Below, in pieces: positions 50,402 through 59,253 of a stretch of DNA of 64,000 nucleotides. A program made the position numbers and the translations under genes. The notes under the pieces are model-generated. The model had not been told where the DNA came from. It searched no databases and saw nothing but the letters and a program-made list of their open reading frames with translations. The stretch comes from Phaeovibrio sulfidiphilus (GTDB taxonomy: Bacteria > Pseudomonadota > Alphaproteobacteria > Rhodospirillales > Rhodospirillaceae): positions 496,001 to 560,000 of the forward strand of contig NZ_JACZHT010000001.1 of assembly GCF_014861485.1 (NCBI RefSeq). Direction: 5' to 3'. Position 1 is the first letter of the stretch. Each line of letters starts with the position of its first letter.

Positions 50402-51313
50402 TCACGGGCCGCAGGCGGCGGGCAGGGCTCCGCACCGCCGGGCCTCGCGCTCGATCAGATCGACGAAAAAGGACGGGTTCTCCTCGTGGGCCAGGTGCCC
50501 CAGCCCGGGAACAATCAGAGCCCGGGCCTTCGGCATCAGGGCCGCCGTGGTCTCCGCGATCTCCGGCGCCACGGCCAGATCCTTTTCCGAGCCCACCAGC
50601 AGAATGGGGACGGACACAGTCCTCAGGGCCCGGACCAGTCCGTGAAGGTTCCAGCTGGCCATCATGCCCAGAGCCCCCTCCACATGGGACGGCGCCCGCA
50701 GCAGCCGGTCATAGAGGGCCTGCCCCTCGGGGTTCAGGGTGGACCCGGTGTTCTGGATCACGGAACGGGTGCGCCTGGGGTCGGCGGCCTCCCTTGTGGC
50801 CAGCCAGGGGACGACCGGCGTGGCGAACAGCATCTTGGCCATCCCCGTGAACACCGGCCCCATGAAGCCGCCGTAGGGCTTGAGCGCGCCATTGATGCTG
50901 AGAATTCCCCTGGGGTGGATATCCCCGGCCAGCACCATTTGCAGGGCCAGGGCCACACCGGCCGAGTGCCCCACGACAAAGGCCGGGCGGACCTCCAGCG
51001 TCTGGAGAAGTCCCGCCACCGCTTTCGCCATGCCGGGCAGGCTCAGGCGATGGAACGGCAGCGGATCCGTGAAGCCGTGGCCGGGCAGGTCCAGGGCCAC
51101 GACGTCGAAGTGCTCGGACAGGGGTCCCAGAAGATCCCGCCAGGAGTGGGTCGAGGCGCCGGTGCCGTGCAGCAGGAGAAGGGTCGGGCCCGACCCCTTC
51201 CGCTGCACATGCCACAGCAACCCGGACGCCTTCACGAAGGAACTGGCGTCCCGGTTCGGCCAGGTCTTTCCATCGATGGCCCAGTCCAGGGGACCGCTGC
51301 GGGGCGCCGCCAT
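50402..51313 (-). CDS. bchO: Alpha/beta-hydrolase BchO of bacteriochlorophyll synthesis
   Basis: BchO is an alpha/beta-hydrolase found next to magnesium-chelatase genes; it is thought to assist Mg insertion into protoporphyrin, but its reaction is not settled. The 303 residues show the oxyanion segment LLLLHGTGASTHSW, the nucleophile elbow VGHSAGVALAL with the active-site Ser, and the late GLGHLAHEENP with the catalytic His. The start lies two bases after the bchD stop, so it is the third gene of bchI-bchD-bchO. Confidence 0.93.
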   Translation of the reverse strand: MAAPRSGPLDWAIDGKTWPNRDASSFVKASGLLWHVQRKGSGPTLLLLHGTGASTHSWRDLLGPLSEHFDVVALDLPGHGFTDPLPFHRLSLPGMAKAVAGLLQTLEVRPAFVVGHSAGVALALQMVLAGDIHPRGILSINGALKPYGGFMGPVFTGMAKMLFATPVVPWLATREAADPRRTRSVIQNTGSTLNPEGQALYDRLLRAPSHVEGALGMMASWNLHGLVRALRTVSVPILLVGSEKDLAVAPEIAETTAALMPKARALIVPGLGHLAHEENPSFFVDLIEREARRCGALPAACGP

Positions 51314-51315
51314 GT

Positions 51316-53181
51316 CTAGCGGCTCCGGCCCGAGGCGGAGCCCGCACCCCCGGAGAGGGGTCCGGCAGCGTTCTTGGCGGCTTCCGAGATGGTCCGGGAG
51401 TCCGCATACGGAAGCGGCAGGTACCGGGCGCCCATGGCGAGGGCAATCTCGGCGGCCTTCGGATCCGGACGCTGTCCCATGTCGATCATCACGGCCATGA
51501 ACCCGTGCTCGAGAATGCGGCGGGATTCCCGCAGGGCCTCCTCGTGCGCCTGGGCCCGGCCACCGGTTCCGTCCAGCTTCACGTTGGCCCGGCCGTCGGT
51601 CAGGAAGACCAGGACCGGGGTTTCCCCGTGATGCGAGACCGACTCGGCCACCTGGGTCGCCATATGGATTCCGGCAGCAAGCGGGGTTCCACCCCCGCCC
51701 GGCAGGGCCGACAGGGACCGCTTCGCCCGGACCAGGGACCGTGTGGGCGGCAGAAGAATTTCGGCCTCCTTGCCCCGGAAGGACACCAGAGCCACGTGGT
51801 CACGACGGACATAGCTTTCCGCCAGCAGAAGCTCCACCGCGCCCTTGGCCTCGGCCAGGCGGGCCATGGCCGCGGATCCGGAGGCGTCCACCACGAAGAT
51901 CGTCGTGGTGGGCTTGCGCTTGCGGAACCGGGTGATCCGGAAATCCTCGGGCCTGACCATGATGGGCGGGAGCTCCCGGCCCGAGGTCAGGTTGGCCTCC
52001 AGCGAGCGGCGGCGCACCGTCTGCCAGGGGGCAGCCGTGCGCAGGGTGGCAATCAGGTTCAGGCGCACGCCCGGACGCAGGGCGCCGGCCCGCACGCCGA
52101 TGGGACGGCCCCGGCCCTTCGTGGGCGCGTTGGCCCCGGCCTTGCCCGCGCGGCTCTGGCGCCGCTGGCGCTCGGCCGACTGGAGCTGGGCCAGAAGCCC
52201 CGGCGGAATGGCGGCCTTGGCGGCCTCCAGCAGGATGTCCTCCAGAGAGGGCGGATCGTCCTGCTGCTCCGGCTCCTCGGGGGGCGGCTCGTCCTCGGGG
52301 GGCGGAGGCGGTTCGTCCTCCTCGTCCTCTTCCGGGGGCGGGGGTTCGGGAATCCGCGTGGCCCGGGGCCCGAGAACCATACGGACCGCCGCAACCATGT
52401 CGTCGCTGTCCACCTCGGTGCGGCCATCCAGAGCGGCGGCGCAGCGGGCCACCTTCAGCACCTGCATGGGAGCGCGCAGGGACGCAATGCCAAGAGAAAC
52501 AGCGGTCAGCACCGCGGCCTGGACCTGCTCGTCCGAGACCCGGACCTGCGAGACCAGGGCGCGCGCGGCGCGGATCTCGTCCGCATCGGGCTCGCTTTCG
52601 GGAGCGTCCCGGTGGCTGATGGCCCGCAGGTCCAGCTGGAACGCCAGCCGGTCCGACAGGCCCTCGGCGACGGGGTCGTCGCCCTCGCCGCTCTCGTCCA
52701 GAGCCACAATGCCCAGCCGGGCGGGAGACCGGAAGGTCAGGCCCTCGCGCTCGGCCAGGACCTCGCCCGTGTCCAGGGTGGCGGCCAGGCGGGCGGCCAC
52801 GTTGGGCTCGACACGCTCGGCCATGGACAGCAGAAGAACGCCACCGTCGCTTTCCGCCAGAAGCCCGATCCGGGCCACCGGCTTTCCGGCCTTCAGAGTG
52901 GCGGGCAGGTCGAGACCGCCCAGGAGACGGTCATCGGAAATGCCAATGGGGATGCGGCGCGGGGGCTGGTCGTCGGGGAGGCTGGCCGCCAGGTACGCAA
53001 GCCAGCGGTCGCGGACCGGGCCCGCCATGGAGTGCAGGCGGATACCCCCGCACCCCACGGGATCGACCGCGAACAAAGTGACCGCCAGAAGCGCCTCGTC
53101 CCAGGGCGTGGCAAGGCCGCCCCCCAGGGACTCCACCGCCGCATGCGCATGCACGGGAGGATTGACGGGCGCCTCACTCAT
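51316..53181 (-). CDS. bchD: Magnesium chelatase subunit D
   Basis: BchD bridges BchI and BchH in magnesium chelatase. The 621 residues have an N-terminal AAA+-like domain whose Walker motifs are degenerate, as in the family. A Pro/Glu/Asp-rich linker follows (PEPPPPEEDEEDEPPPPP), then a C-terminal von Willebrand A domain with MIDAS motif VDASGSAAM and the distal TDGRAN. The start overlaps bchI (ATGA). Function with BchI is certain by context; BchH is not in the window. Confidence 0.95.
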   Translation of the reverse strand: MSEAPVNPPVHAHAAVESLGGGLATPWDEALLAVTLFAVDPVGCGGIRLHSMAGPVRDRWLAYLAASLPDDQPPRRIPIGISDDRLLGGLDLPATLKAGKPVARIGLLAESDGGVLLLSMAERVEPNVAARLAATLDTGEVLAEREGLTFRSPARLGIVALDESGEGDDPVAEGLSDRLAFQLDLRAISHRDAPESEPDADEIRAARALVSQVRVSDEQVQAAVLTAVSLGIASLRAPMQVLKVARCAAALDGRTEVDSDDMVAAVRMVLGPRATRIPEPPPPEEDEEDEPPPPPEDEPPPEEPEQQDDPPSLEDILLEAAKAAIPPGLLAQLQSAERQRRQSRAGKAGANAPTKGRGRPIGVRAGALRPGVRLNLIATLRTAAPWQTVRRRSLEANLTSGRELPPIMVRPEDFRITRFRKRKPTTTIFVVDASGSAAMARLAEAKGAVELLLAESYVRRDHVALVSFRGKEAEILLPPTRSLVRAKRSLSALPGGGGTPLAAGIHMATQVAESVSHHGETPVLVFLTDGRANVKLDGTGGRAQAHEEALRESRRILEHGFMAVMIDMGQRPDPKAAEIALAMGARYLPLPYADSRTISEAAKNAAGPLSGGAGSASGRSR

Positions 53182-54248
53182 GATCCCAGGATTTCCTCCA
53201 TGGCGCGCTCGACACGGGTGGTCGAGCCGGACTCGTCCAGAGGATCACGACGCAGGCGGTGGCGCAGACACGAGGGCGCGACCTCCCGCAGGTGGGCCAG
53301 GGTGACAACGCTGTCACCGCGCAGGGCCGCAAGGGCGCGGGCCGCCCGCATCAGGGTCAGCTCGCCGCGCAGGCCGTCGGTGCCCAGCGAGATACACAGC
53401 TTGGCCGCCTGCTCGAGAATGTCGTCGGGAACCTCCACGCTGTGGAGCATCTCCTTGCCCCGCAGAAGCTGCTGGCGCACGGCGGCATCGTCGTCGGCCC
53501 ACTTGGCCACATAGGCGGCCGGGTCGTTCTCGAACTCGTCGCGGCGGCGGACCACGTCGATGCGCACCCTCAGGTCCGTGGGGGTGGAGACCTCCACCGA
53601 CAGGCCGAAGCGGTCCAGAAGCTGCGGGCGAAGCTCGCCCTCCTCCGGGTTGCCGGAGCCGATCAGCACGAATTTCGCCGGGTGGCGGATGGACAGGCCC
53701 TCGCGCTCCACCACGTTGACACCGGAGGCGGCCACGTCGAGCAGAAGGTCCACCAGGTGGTCCTCAAGAAGGTTCACCTCGTCGATGTACAGGAAGCCGC
53801 GGTTGGCGCGGGCAAGCAGGCCCGGCTCGAAGGCCTTCTCGCCGCGGGTCAGGGCCCGCTCGAGGTCCAGAGCGCCCACGACCCGGTCCTCGGTCGCGCC
53901 CAGGGGCAGGTCCACAACCGGAACCGGCGTGGTGTCCACAGCGCGGGGCTGGGTGCCGCTCTCGTCCAGGCAGCAGACCGGGCACTGGCTCAGGTCGCCC
54001 TCGGGGTCGCAGTTGTACGGGCAGCCGTGCACCACGGACATCATGGGCAGAAGCGCCGCAAGGCCGCGCACGGACGTGGACTTTCCGGTGCCGCGGTCAC
54101 CAAAAACCATGACTCCGCCGATGGCAGGGTCGACGGCAGCAATCAGAAGCGCGGTGCGCATCTCGTCCTGCCCGACAATGGCGGAGAAGGGGAAAACCGG
54201 TCCTCTCTCCTTGCTTCGACCTTCGGCGTTCGGGGTATTCTTGACCAT
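53178..54248 (-). CDS. bchI: Magnesium chelatase subunit I (AAA+ ATPase)
   Basis: BchI forms the ATPase ring that drives Mg2+ insertion into protoporphyrin IX. The 356 residues show the entry FSAIVGQDEMRTALLIAAVDP, Walker A GDRGTGKS (50-57), a Cys-rich insert (CPYNCDPEGDLSQCPVCC), Walker B GFLYIDEVNLLEDH, sensor 1 LIGSGNPEEGELRPQLLDRFG. The ATG at 54248 with GAGG 6 bases upstream is chosen; the frame is open far upstream only because of high GC. It is the first gene of the operon and is divergent from the sensor-like gene 166 bp away. Confidence 0.97.
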   Translation of the reverse strand: MVKNTPNAEGRSKERGPVFPFSAIVGQDEMRTALLIAAVDPAIGGVMVFGDRGTGKSTSVRGLAALLPMMSVVHGCPYNCDPEGDLSQCPVCCLDESGTQPRAVDTTPVPVVDLPLGATEDRVVGALDLERALTRGEKAFEPGLLARANRGFLYIDEVNLLEDHLVDLLLDVAASGVNVVEREGLSIRHPAKFVLIGSGNPEEGELRPQLLDRFGLSVEVSTPTDLRVRIDVVRRRDEFENDPAAYVAKWADDDAAVRQQLLRGKEMLHSVEVPDDILEQAAKLCISLGTDGLRGELTLMRAARALAALRGDSVVTLAHLREVAPSCLRHRLRRDPLDESGSTTRVERAMEEILGS

Positions 54249-54416
54249 GAGTGCCTCGACATTTACGCATGAACCAGAAAGAAAACGGGGCGAGTATGCC
54301 CGTCGCGGACGCGACCCGCAACCGCCCATCCGGGCAAATCGGCAGGACTTGACGCAAAACGCACCATACCGGATCGTCTCAAGACCACAGAATCCGCCCC
54401 AAAGACAAGGTCTATG

Positions 54417-55631
54417 ATGGAAAAAATGACAGAAAAGCCCGGATCTCCCTCCTCCGAACGGTTTCTTTTCCGGCTGTACCTTGCGGCCCTGATCTTTGGC
54501 GCGACGGTTGTGGCGGGCTTCAACGCCCTGCTTTTCCGAGGTGTTTTCACGGCCCTGGACTCCGCCGAGAGCCGCATCGCCACCGTCCAGCGGCTTCTGG
54601 GCGGCGGCGTGAGCGCGGACGGCGTGGCCGCGTGGCTGGCCGCCAACCCGCCGGCCGGAGGGGCGCCGGTCCTGTTCATCATGGCCTCGGCGGTGGCCAG
54701 CGTGGGCACGGTGGCGCTGATGGTGCTTCTGGTGCGCTCGCTCCGGCGGGAGGCCCGGCTGGTCCGCGAGTCGCAGCGCTACCGGCAAAGCCGGAACCTG
54801 TGCGCCCACATGCGGGATCTGGCGATGGAGTGCTCGCCCATGCCGCTTGCGGTACTCGACGCCCGGGGCAAACCGGTGCTGCGCAACCGGTCCTTCGAGG
54901 AACTGGCCCCCGGCCTCGTGAGCGCCCTCGTGGAGAAGCTGGCAACGCCCCCCGTCTCCGCCCCGGCCGGAGCGACCGGACCGAACGCGCCTGGCGACGG
55001 GGCAGCCGGGGGCGCGGGGGAGCCGGCCGAACAGCAGGAGGACTCGACCCTGATCTGGACCTCGCCCCACGGCGAGGGGCACCGGGTCCGGATCCAGAGA
55101 TGGTTCCTCACGCCGGGGCACACCCTGTCCCTGATCGCGCTGGACGACCCCTGGAAGCCCTCCGGATTCGCCACGCCCCTGGACCTGGCGCGGATGGGGG
55201 CCGCCTCCCGGCTGGAGGCCAACATCGACGCCAACGAATCCCTGACCCGGGCGCTCGAATCCCTGGCACCGCGCATCAAGGCGGTCAGCGCTGATATCCG
55301 GGCCCACGTGCTGCCCATGGTCCGCGCCATCGAGGACGACCTGGAAGCCCTGTTCCGCACCGTCGTGGAAACGGCGCTGTACTCGGAAGGGACGCGGCGG
55401 TTCCTGCGCGTCGACATCGGTGCCCGGATCGCGGACGGCATCGCCACCATCTCGATCGAGGACAACGGCAACGGCACCCAGACCTGGGATCTGCCCGAGA
55501 TCCTCTATGGCCGGACCCTGACCATCAACGCGCGCCCGGGCGAGGGAACCCGGGTCAGCTTCGATGTGCCGGTGGCCCGGGCCGAGGGGCCGGGGCTGTC
55601 CATCTCGCCCGCCGGACCCGAGGCCGGCTAG
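54417..55631 (+). CDS. Two-helix membrane sensor-like protein with degenerate histidine-kinase ATPase domain
   Basis: The 404-residue product has two membrane helices (about 17-40 and 83-107) flanking a short periplasmic loop, then a PAS-like segment (SPMPLAVLDARGKPVLRNRSF, 140-160), an Ala/Gly-rich linker and a long helical region where a dimerisation domain would lie. The end looks like a GHKL ATPase: EDNGNG (348-353, G1-like) and RPGEGTRVSFDVPV (G2-like). No H-box His and no N-box Asn are visible. It is therefore probably a pseudokinase or ligand sensor. ATGs at 54414 and 54417 are tandem; AAGG fits 54417. Divergent from bchI, it may sense light, oxygen or redox for the pigment operon, which is speculation. 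Confidence 0.65.
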   Translation: MEKMTEKPGSPSSERFLFRLYLAALIFGATVVAGFNALLFRGVFTALDSAESRIATVQRLLGGGVSADGVAAWLAANPPAGGAPVLFIMASAVASVGTVALMVLLVRSLRREARLVRESQRYRQSRNLCAHMRDLAMECSPMPLAVLDARGKPVLRNRSFEELAPGLVSALVEKLATPPVSAPAGATGPNAPGDGAAGGAGEPAEQQEDSTLIWTSPHGEGHRVRIQRWFLTPGHTLSLIALDDPWKPSGFATPLDLARMGAASRLEANIDANESLTRALESLAPRIKAVSADIRAHVLPMVRAIEDDLEALFRTVVETALYSEGTRRFLRVDIGARIADGIATISIEDNGNGTQTWDLPEILYGRTLTINARPGEGTRVSFDVPVARAEGPGLSISPAGPEAG

Positions 55632-55686
55632 ACACGGGCACGCAGGGCCGGTTCCGGCAGCGGACACCGGTCCGCGCCCCGCGCAG

Positions 55687-56045
55687 CACCCGTTCCGCAT
55701 CACGGAACACCGCACCAACCCTGGCCCGGGAGGCCGGAAAGTCCTCAGGAAGCGAGGCGGGCAGCCTCACCAGAAAGCGCCCGTTCCGCGACACGGAACA
55801 CCTTACCAATCGGAGCCCGAGACCCCGGAATGCCGTCAGGGTCCACGCCGGGTCGCTCCCCCACGAAGCACCCGCTCTGTGACACGGACCACCGTACCAA
55901 CCCGAGCCCAAGACGCCGGAACGCCGTCAGGAAGCCGGCCCGGTGGGCGCCCCGGCAAGCAAGCATCCATTCCGTAACGCGGAACGCGGACCCCACAACC
56001 AAACCTGTCCGGAAGGCCGGGACGTCCTCAGGAAGCAGGCCGGGT
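55687..56045. repeat. Four tandem copies of a ~91-bp repeat, the last overlapping the 3' end of hypC
   Basis: Copies begin near 55687, 55778, 55869 and 55964 (periods 91, 91, 95). Each starts with a palindrome: GTTCCG-N5-CGGAAC in copies 1 and 2, degenerate in copy 3, ATTCCG-N5-CGGAAC in copy 4. Each then carries CCGGAA(A)...GTC(CT)CAGG. Copy 4 includes the hypC stop codon (56028-56030). The stretch 55632-56027 holds no gene. Confidence 0.9.
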
Positions 56046-56258
56046 CGTCGCCGCCCTCGCGAACAGGGCGAGGGTCGCCTCCGCCTCGGCCGGGTCCAGG
56101 CGGGACAGGGCAAACCCCACATGCACGATCACGTAATCCCCCTCGCGCACGTCATCGAGCAGGGCCACGGAGACCTCCTGGATCACCCCGTCCAGCTCCA
56201 CCCGGGCCCGGTCGCCCTCAAGAAGCTCCACAACACGCGTCGGATGGGCAAGACACAT
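56028..56258 (-). CDS. hypC: [NiFe]-hydrogenase maturation chaperone HypC
   Basis: HypC works with HypD to assemble Fe(CN)2CO and carries it to the hydrogenase large subunit. The 76 residues start MCLAHPTRVVE with the essential N-terminal Cys2 and the HypC pattern, followed by the OB-like strands (DRARVELDGVIQEVSVALL, GDYVIVHVGFALSRLD) and a helical tail. It starts one base after the hypF stop. Normally hypD and hypE follow; here a repeat array and the oppositely oriented sensor gene follow, so they must lie elsewhere. Confidence 0.95.
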   Translation of the reverse strand: MCLAHPTRVVELLEGDRARVELDGVIQEVSVALLDDVREGDYVIVHVGFALSRLDPAEAEATLALFARAATTRPAS

Positions 56259-56259
56259 C

Positions 56260-59253
56260 TCAGCGTCCCTCCTGTTCCAGCCTCTGGCGGACCACCACCG
56301 CCTGCCCCAGGGACAGGCCCCCGTCATTCGGAGGCAGCAGCGCGGCCCGCAACGGCCTGATGTTACGACACTCCAGGGCGTGGGCCAGCCCGTCGCCCAG
56401 GATGCGATTGACGAAGCAGCCCCCGCCCAGCGCCACCGTAGCACCCGGCCCGCACAGGGCCCCGCACCAGTCGGCCAGGGCCCGGACCAGCCCCGCATGA
56501 AACAGGGCCGACCCCCGGGCCGGGTCCGGCTCGTCCAGAAGACGGGCGAAAAGGGGCAGAAGGGACAGCCGACCGTCGGTGGCCGTCGCCGACACCGGAG
56601 CCGGGGCCGGGGCCGGCGAGAGCCCGGAGGGATCGCCGGGACGCACCCCGAATGGAACCAGCGGCAGCCCTTCTGGCAGGACGCCTGCGGGCGCCGTCCA
56701 AGGAGCCATGGTGGAAGGCATAAGCGGGACCGGGGGAACGCCATTCGGCCCATCCCCACCCCAATCACACCCAGGCCCGTGGCCATACCCGTGCCCGGGC
56801 TCGCACCCGGCCACGTCAAAGGAAACGGGGCCATGATCGCAGGCCAGGCTCTCCAACGCCATGGCCGCCTGCCCGTCGAACGACTGGTGTGTGCAGACGC
56901 CCAGAAGGGCGGCGGCGGCGTCGAACAGCCGCCCCAGGGACGAGGACACCGGCCACAGGCCCGGTTTCCCCACCAGGCGGGCCAGGGCCGGAGCCTCGGG
57001 GATATGGGGAAAGCGCCAGGCGGCCTCGTCCTCCCGGCCCAGCGCCCACAGGACCGACACCGCCATGCGCCAGGGTTCCCGGGCCGCCCGGTCCCCTCCG
57101 GGAAGCGGAAAGGGATGCAGGAAACCGCGCCGCTGGAAGGTGCCGTCGGGCTCGACGGCAAGAAGCTCGCCCCCCCAAACCGTGCCGTCCGTGCCCAGAC
57201 CGGCCCCGTCCAGGGCCAGCCCGAACAGCGGGCCGGTGTGCCGGTTCTCGGCGGCAACGGCGGCAATGTGGGCGTGATGATGCTGGACCGCCAGGACCGG
57301 GAGCCCCCACTCCCGCCCCAGGTCCCGGGCAAGGCGGGTGGAGGGATAGTCCTCATGAAGATCGCAGGCCAGGGCCACGGGGGCCTCCGCCAGCCGCTGC
57401 CCCAGAAACCGGGCGGTGGCCCGGGCGTCCAGAAGGGCGTCGGCCCCGGACAGGGTGCCCAGGTGACGCGAGACAAAGGCCCGCTCTCCCGACACGAGAC
57501 ACTGGGTTGCCGCCCGATACGGTCCCAGGGCCAGCACGGCGGGACCACCGTGGGCAAGGGGCACCGGCTCCCAGACATAGCCCCTGGCCCGGCGGATCAT
57601 GACCGGAGCACCCCACCTTGCCCCCCACCCGGGATCCGATGCCGGGAAGGGCGCCGGGCCCGTGGCCGTCGACGCGCCGGGCGACGGCGTACAAGAGCGG
57701 TCCGGGACAGGGTGCTCGCCGGGTCCGGAACCGGGACCGGGCCTGGGGCCGGACGAAGGGCCCGCTGGCGGATCCCAGGACGGGAACGGGGACAGGACCG
57801 CGTCCCGGGACGGCCCGGGGGAGGGATCTTCGTCGCACCCGGACCCGGAGCGGACATCCGGCACCGAAACCCCGGACGCGTCGGGACACGCCCCGTCCCG
57901 CAGCACCGAGTCATCAATGCGCCAGGGAACCGGGCGGTCATGGGTGACCAGGCAGTCGATCCCCTCCCCGAAGACACGCCGGATCTCCGAGGCCCCGGTC
58001 AGGATCGGCTCGTTATGGAGATTGGCCGAGGTGCAGACCAGGATCCGGTCAAACGGCGCCTCCAGCCAGGCGGAGCCCGTGGGCACCGCGCCGGACTGGC
58101 GAGCGAGTGCCTCGTGAAACAGGAGAACATGCGCCCCGGTGGGGGGCAGGAGAAGACCCAGATCGCTGCTGTCGGGGGCCACGCCCTCCAACGGCGGGGC
58201 GTCCGGCCTGCGCGGGGACAGCACAACCGGGCGGCGGGGGCTCTCCAGGAGAGCGGCGGTGTGGGGGCCGAACCGGACCAGCGCCCGGGCCGACGCCGTG
58301 TTCAGCACCATCAGGGCAAAGGGCCGGGCCTCCCGGGCCTTGAGGCTCCGCAGGCGACGGACCGCATCCGGGTTCCGGGCATCGCACAGAAGATGAAAGC
58401 CCCCGGTGCCGCGGAAGGCCACGATGCCGCCCCGATCCAGGGCGCCCCACGCGGCGGCAAACGGATCGCGGGCCGCATCCCGGCAGACCGGCGCGCCCGG
58501 GAGCGTCGCACCCGCCCCTGCGCCGGGAACCGGGCAGACGGCTGGCGTACGGGTGTCCGTGCGGGAAGCCTTAAGAGAGCCCGGGGCGTCGGCCTCCACG
58601 GGCCCGGCGACGGCGCCCACCGGGGGCCCTGAGACGGGTTCGAGAGCATACCGGGGGCCACACTCCGGACAGGCCAGGGTCTCGGCGTGGAAACGCCGGT
58701 CCGAGGGGTTGAGGAACTCGGCCCGGCAGGCGTCACACAGGGGAAAGTCCGCGAATACCGTGCCCTCCCGCGCCCAGGGGCGGCGGGTCTCCACGGTGTA
58801 GCGGGGACCGCAGGCCGTGCAGGCGGTGAACGGATAGCGCCAGCGGCGGCTGTCGGGATCGAACATCTCGGCAAGGCAGTCGGGACACGACGCCCGGTCC
58901 ACCCCGTCCGGGTCCGAGCGCTCCCCGGCACCGGACGCGCTGATCACGAACCGCGGCGCGGCCGCCCCATGCGCCGCCGGATCGGAACCCGGATCGGAAC
59001 CCGCATCGGAGCGGGGCTCCACCGGCTGCACGTCCAGGGCATCGATGCGGGCCGCCTCCGGCGCCTCGTTTCGGAGCCGGGCCAGAAAGGTCTCCAGCGC
59101 AGCCGGCTCACCCTGGATCTCCAGGTCCAAGCCGCGCGGCGTGTTGCGCACCTCCCCGCCCAGACCGGCCCCGACCGCAAGCCGGTAGACGAAGGGACGG
59201 AACCCCACCCCCTGAACCCGCCCCGAGAGCGTGACCCGGAGCCGTCGGCTCAT
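56260..59253 (-). CDS. hypF: Carbamoyltransferase HypF with unusual Pro/Gly-rich insertions
   Basis: HypF uses carbamoyl phosphate and ATP to carbamoylate the HypE C-terminus, the source of the cyanide ligands. Domain order is complete: acylphosphatase (GRVQGVGFRPFVYRLA), four CxxC zinc motifs (CPDC, CTAC, CDAC, CPEC), YrdC-like domain (GGIVAFRGTGGFHLLCDA, ALMVLNTA), and Kae1-like domain with VQHHHAHIAAVAAE. At 997 residues it is about 240 longer than usual. The extra is in three low-complexity insertions: after the zinc fingers, between YrdC and Kae1 (GPSSGPRPGPGSGPGEHP), and inside the Kae1 domain (LSPAPAPAPVSATATD). The start overlaps hypB (ATGA). Confidence 0.94.
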   Translation of the reverse strand: MSRRLRVTLSGRVQGVGFRPFVYRLAVGAGLGGEVRNTPRGLDLEIQGEPAALETFLARLRNEAPEAARIDALDVQPVEPRSDAGSDPGSDPAAHGAAAPRFVISASGAGERSDPDGVDRASCPDCLAEMFDPDSRRWRYPFTACTACGPRYTVETRRPWAREGTVFADFPLCDACRAEFLNPSDRRFHAETLACPECGPRYALEPVSGPPVGAVAGPVEADAPGSLKASRTDTRTPAVCPVPGAGAGATLPGAPVCRDAARDPFAAAWGALDRGGIVAFRGTGGFHLLCDARNPDAVRRLRSLKAREARPFALMVLNTASARALVRFGPHTAALLESPRRPVVLSPRRPDAPPLEGVAPDSSDLGLLLPPTGAHVLLFHEALARQSGAVPTGSAWLEAPFDRILVCTSANLHNEPILTGASEIRRVFGEGIDCLVTHDRPVPWRIDDSVLRDGACPDASGVSVPDVRSGSGCDEDPSPGPSRDAVLSPFPSWDPPAGPSSGPRPGPGSGPGEHPVPDRSCTPSPGASTATGPAPFPASDPGWGARWGAPVMIRRARGYVWEPVPLAHGGPAVLALGPYRAATQCLVSGERAFVSRHLGTLSGADALLDARATARFLGQRLAEAPVALACDLHEDYPSTRLARDLGREWGLPVLAVQHHHAHIAAVAAENRHTGPLFGLALDGAGLGTDGTVWGGELLAVEPDGTFQRRGFLHPFPLPGGDRAAREPWRMAVSVLWALGREDEAAWRFPHIPEAPALARLVGKPGLWPVSSSLGRLFDAAAALLGVCTHQSFDGQAAMALESLACDHGPVSFDVAGCEPGHGYGHGPGCDWGGDGPNGVPPVPLMPSTMAPWTAPAGVLPEGLPLVPFGVRPGDPSGLSPAPAPAPVSATATDGRLSLLPLFARLLDEPDPARGSALFHAGLVRALADWCGALCGPGATVALGGGCFVNRILGDGLAHALECRNIRPLRAALLPPNDGGLSLGQAVVVRQRLEQEGR

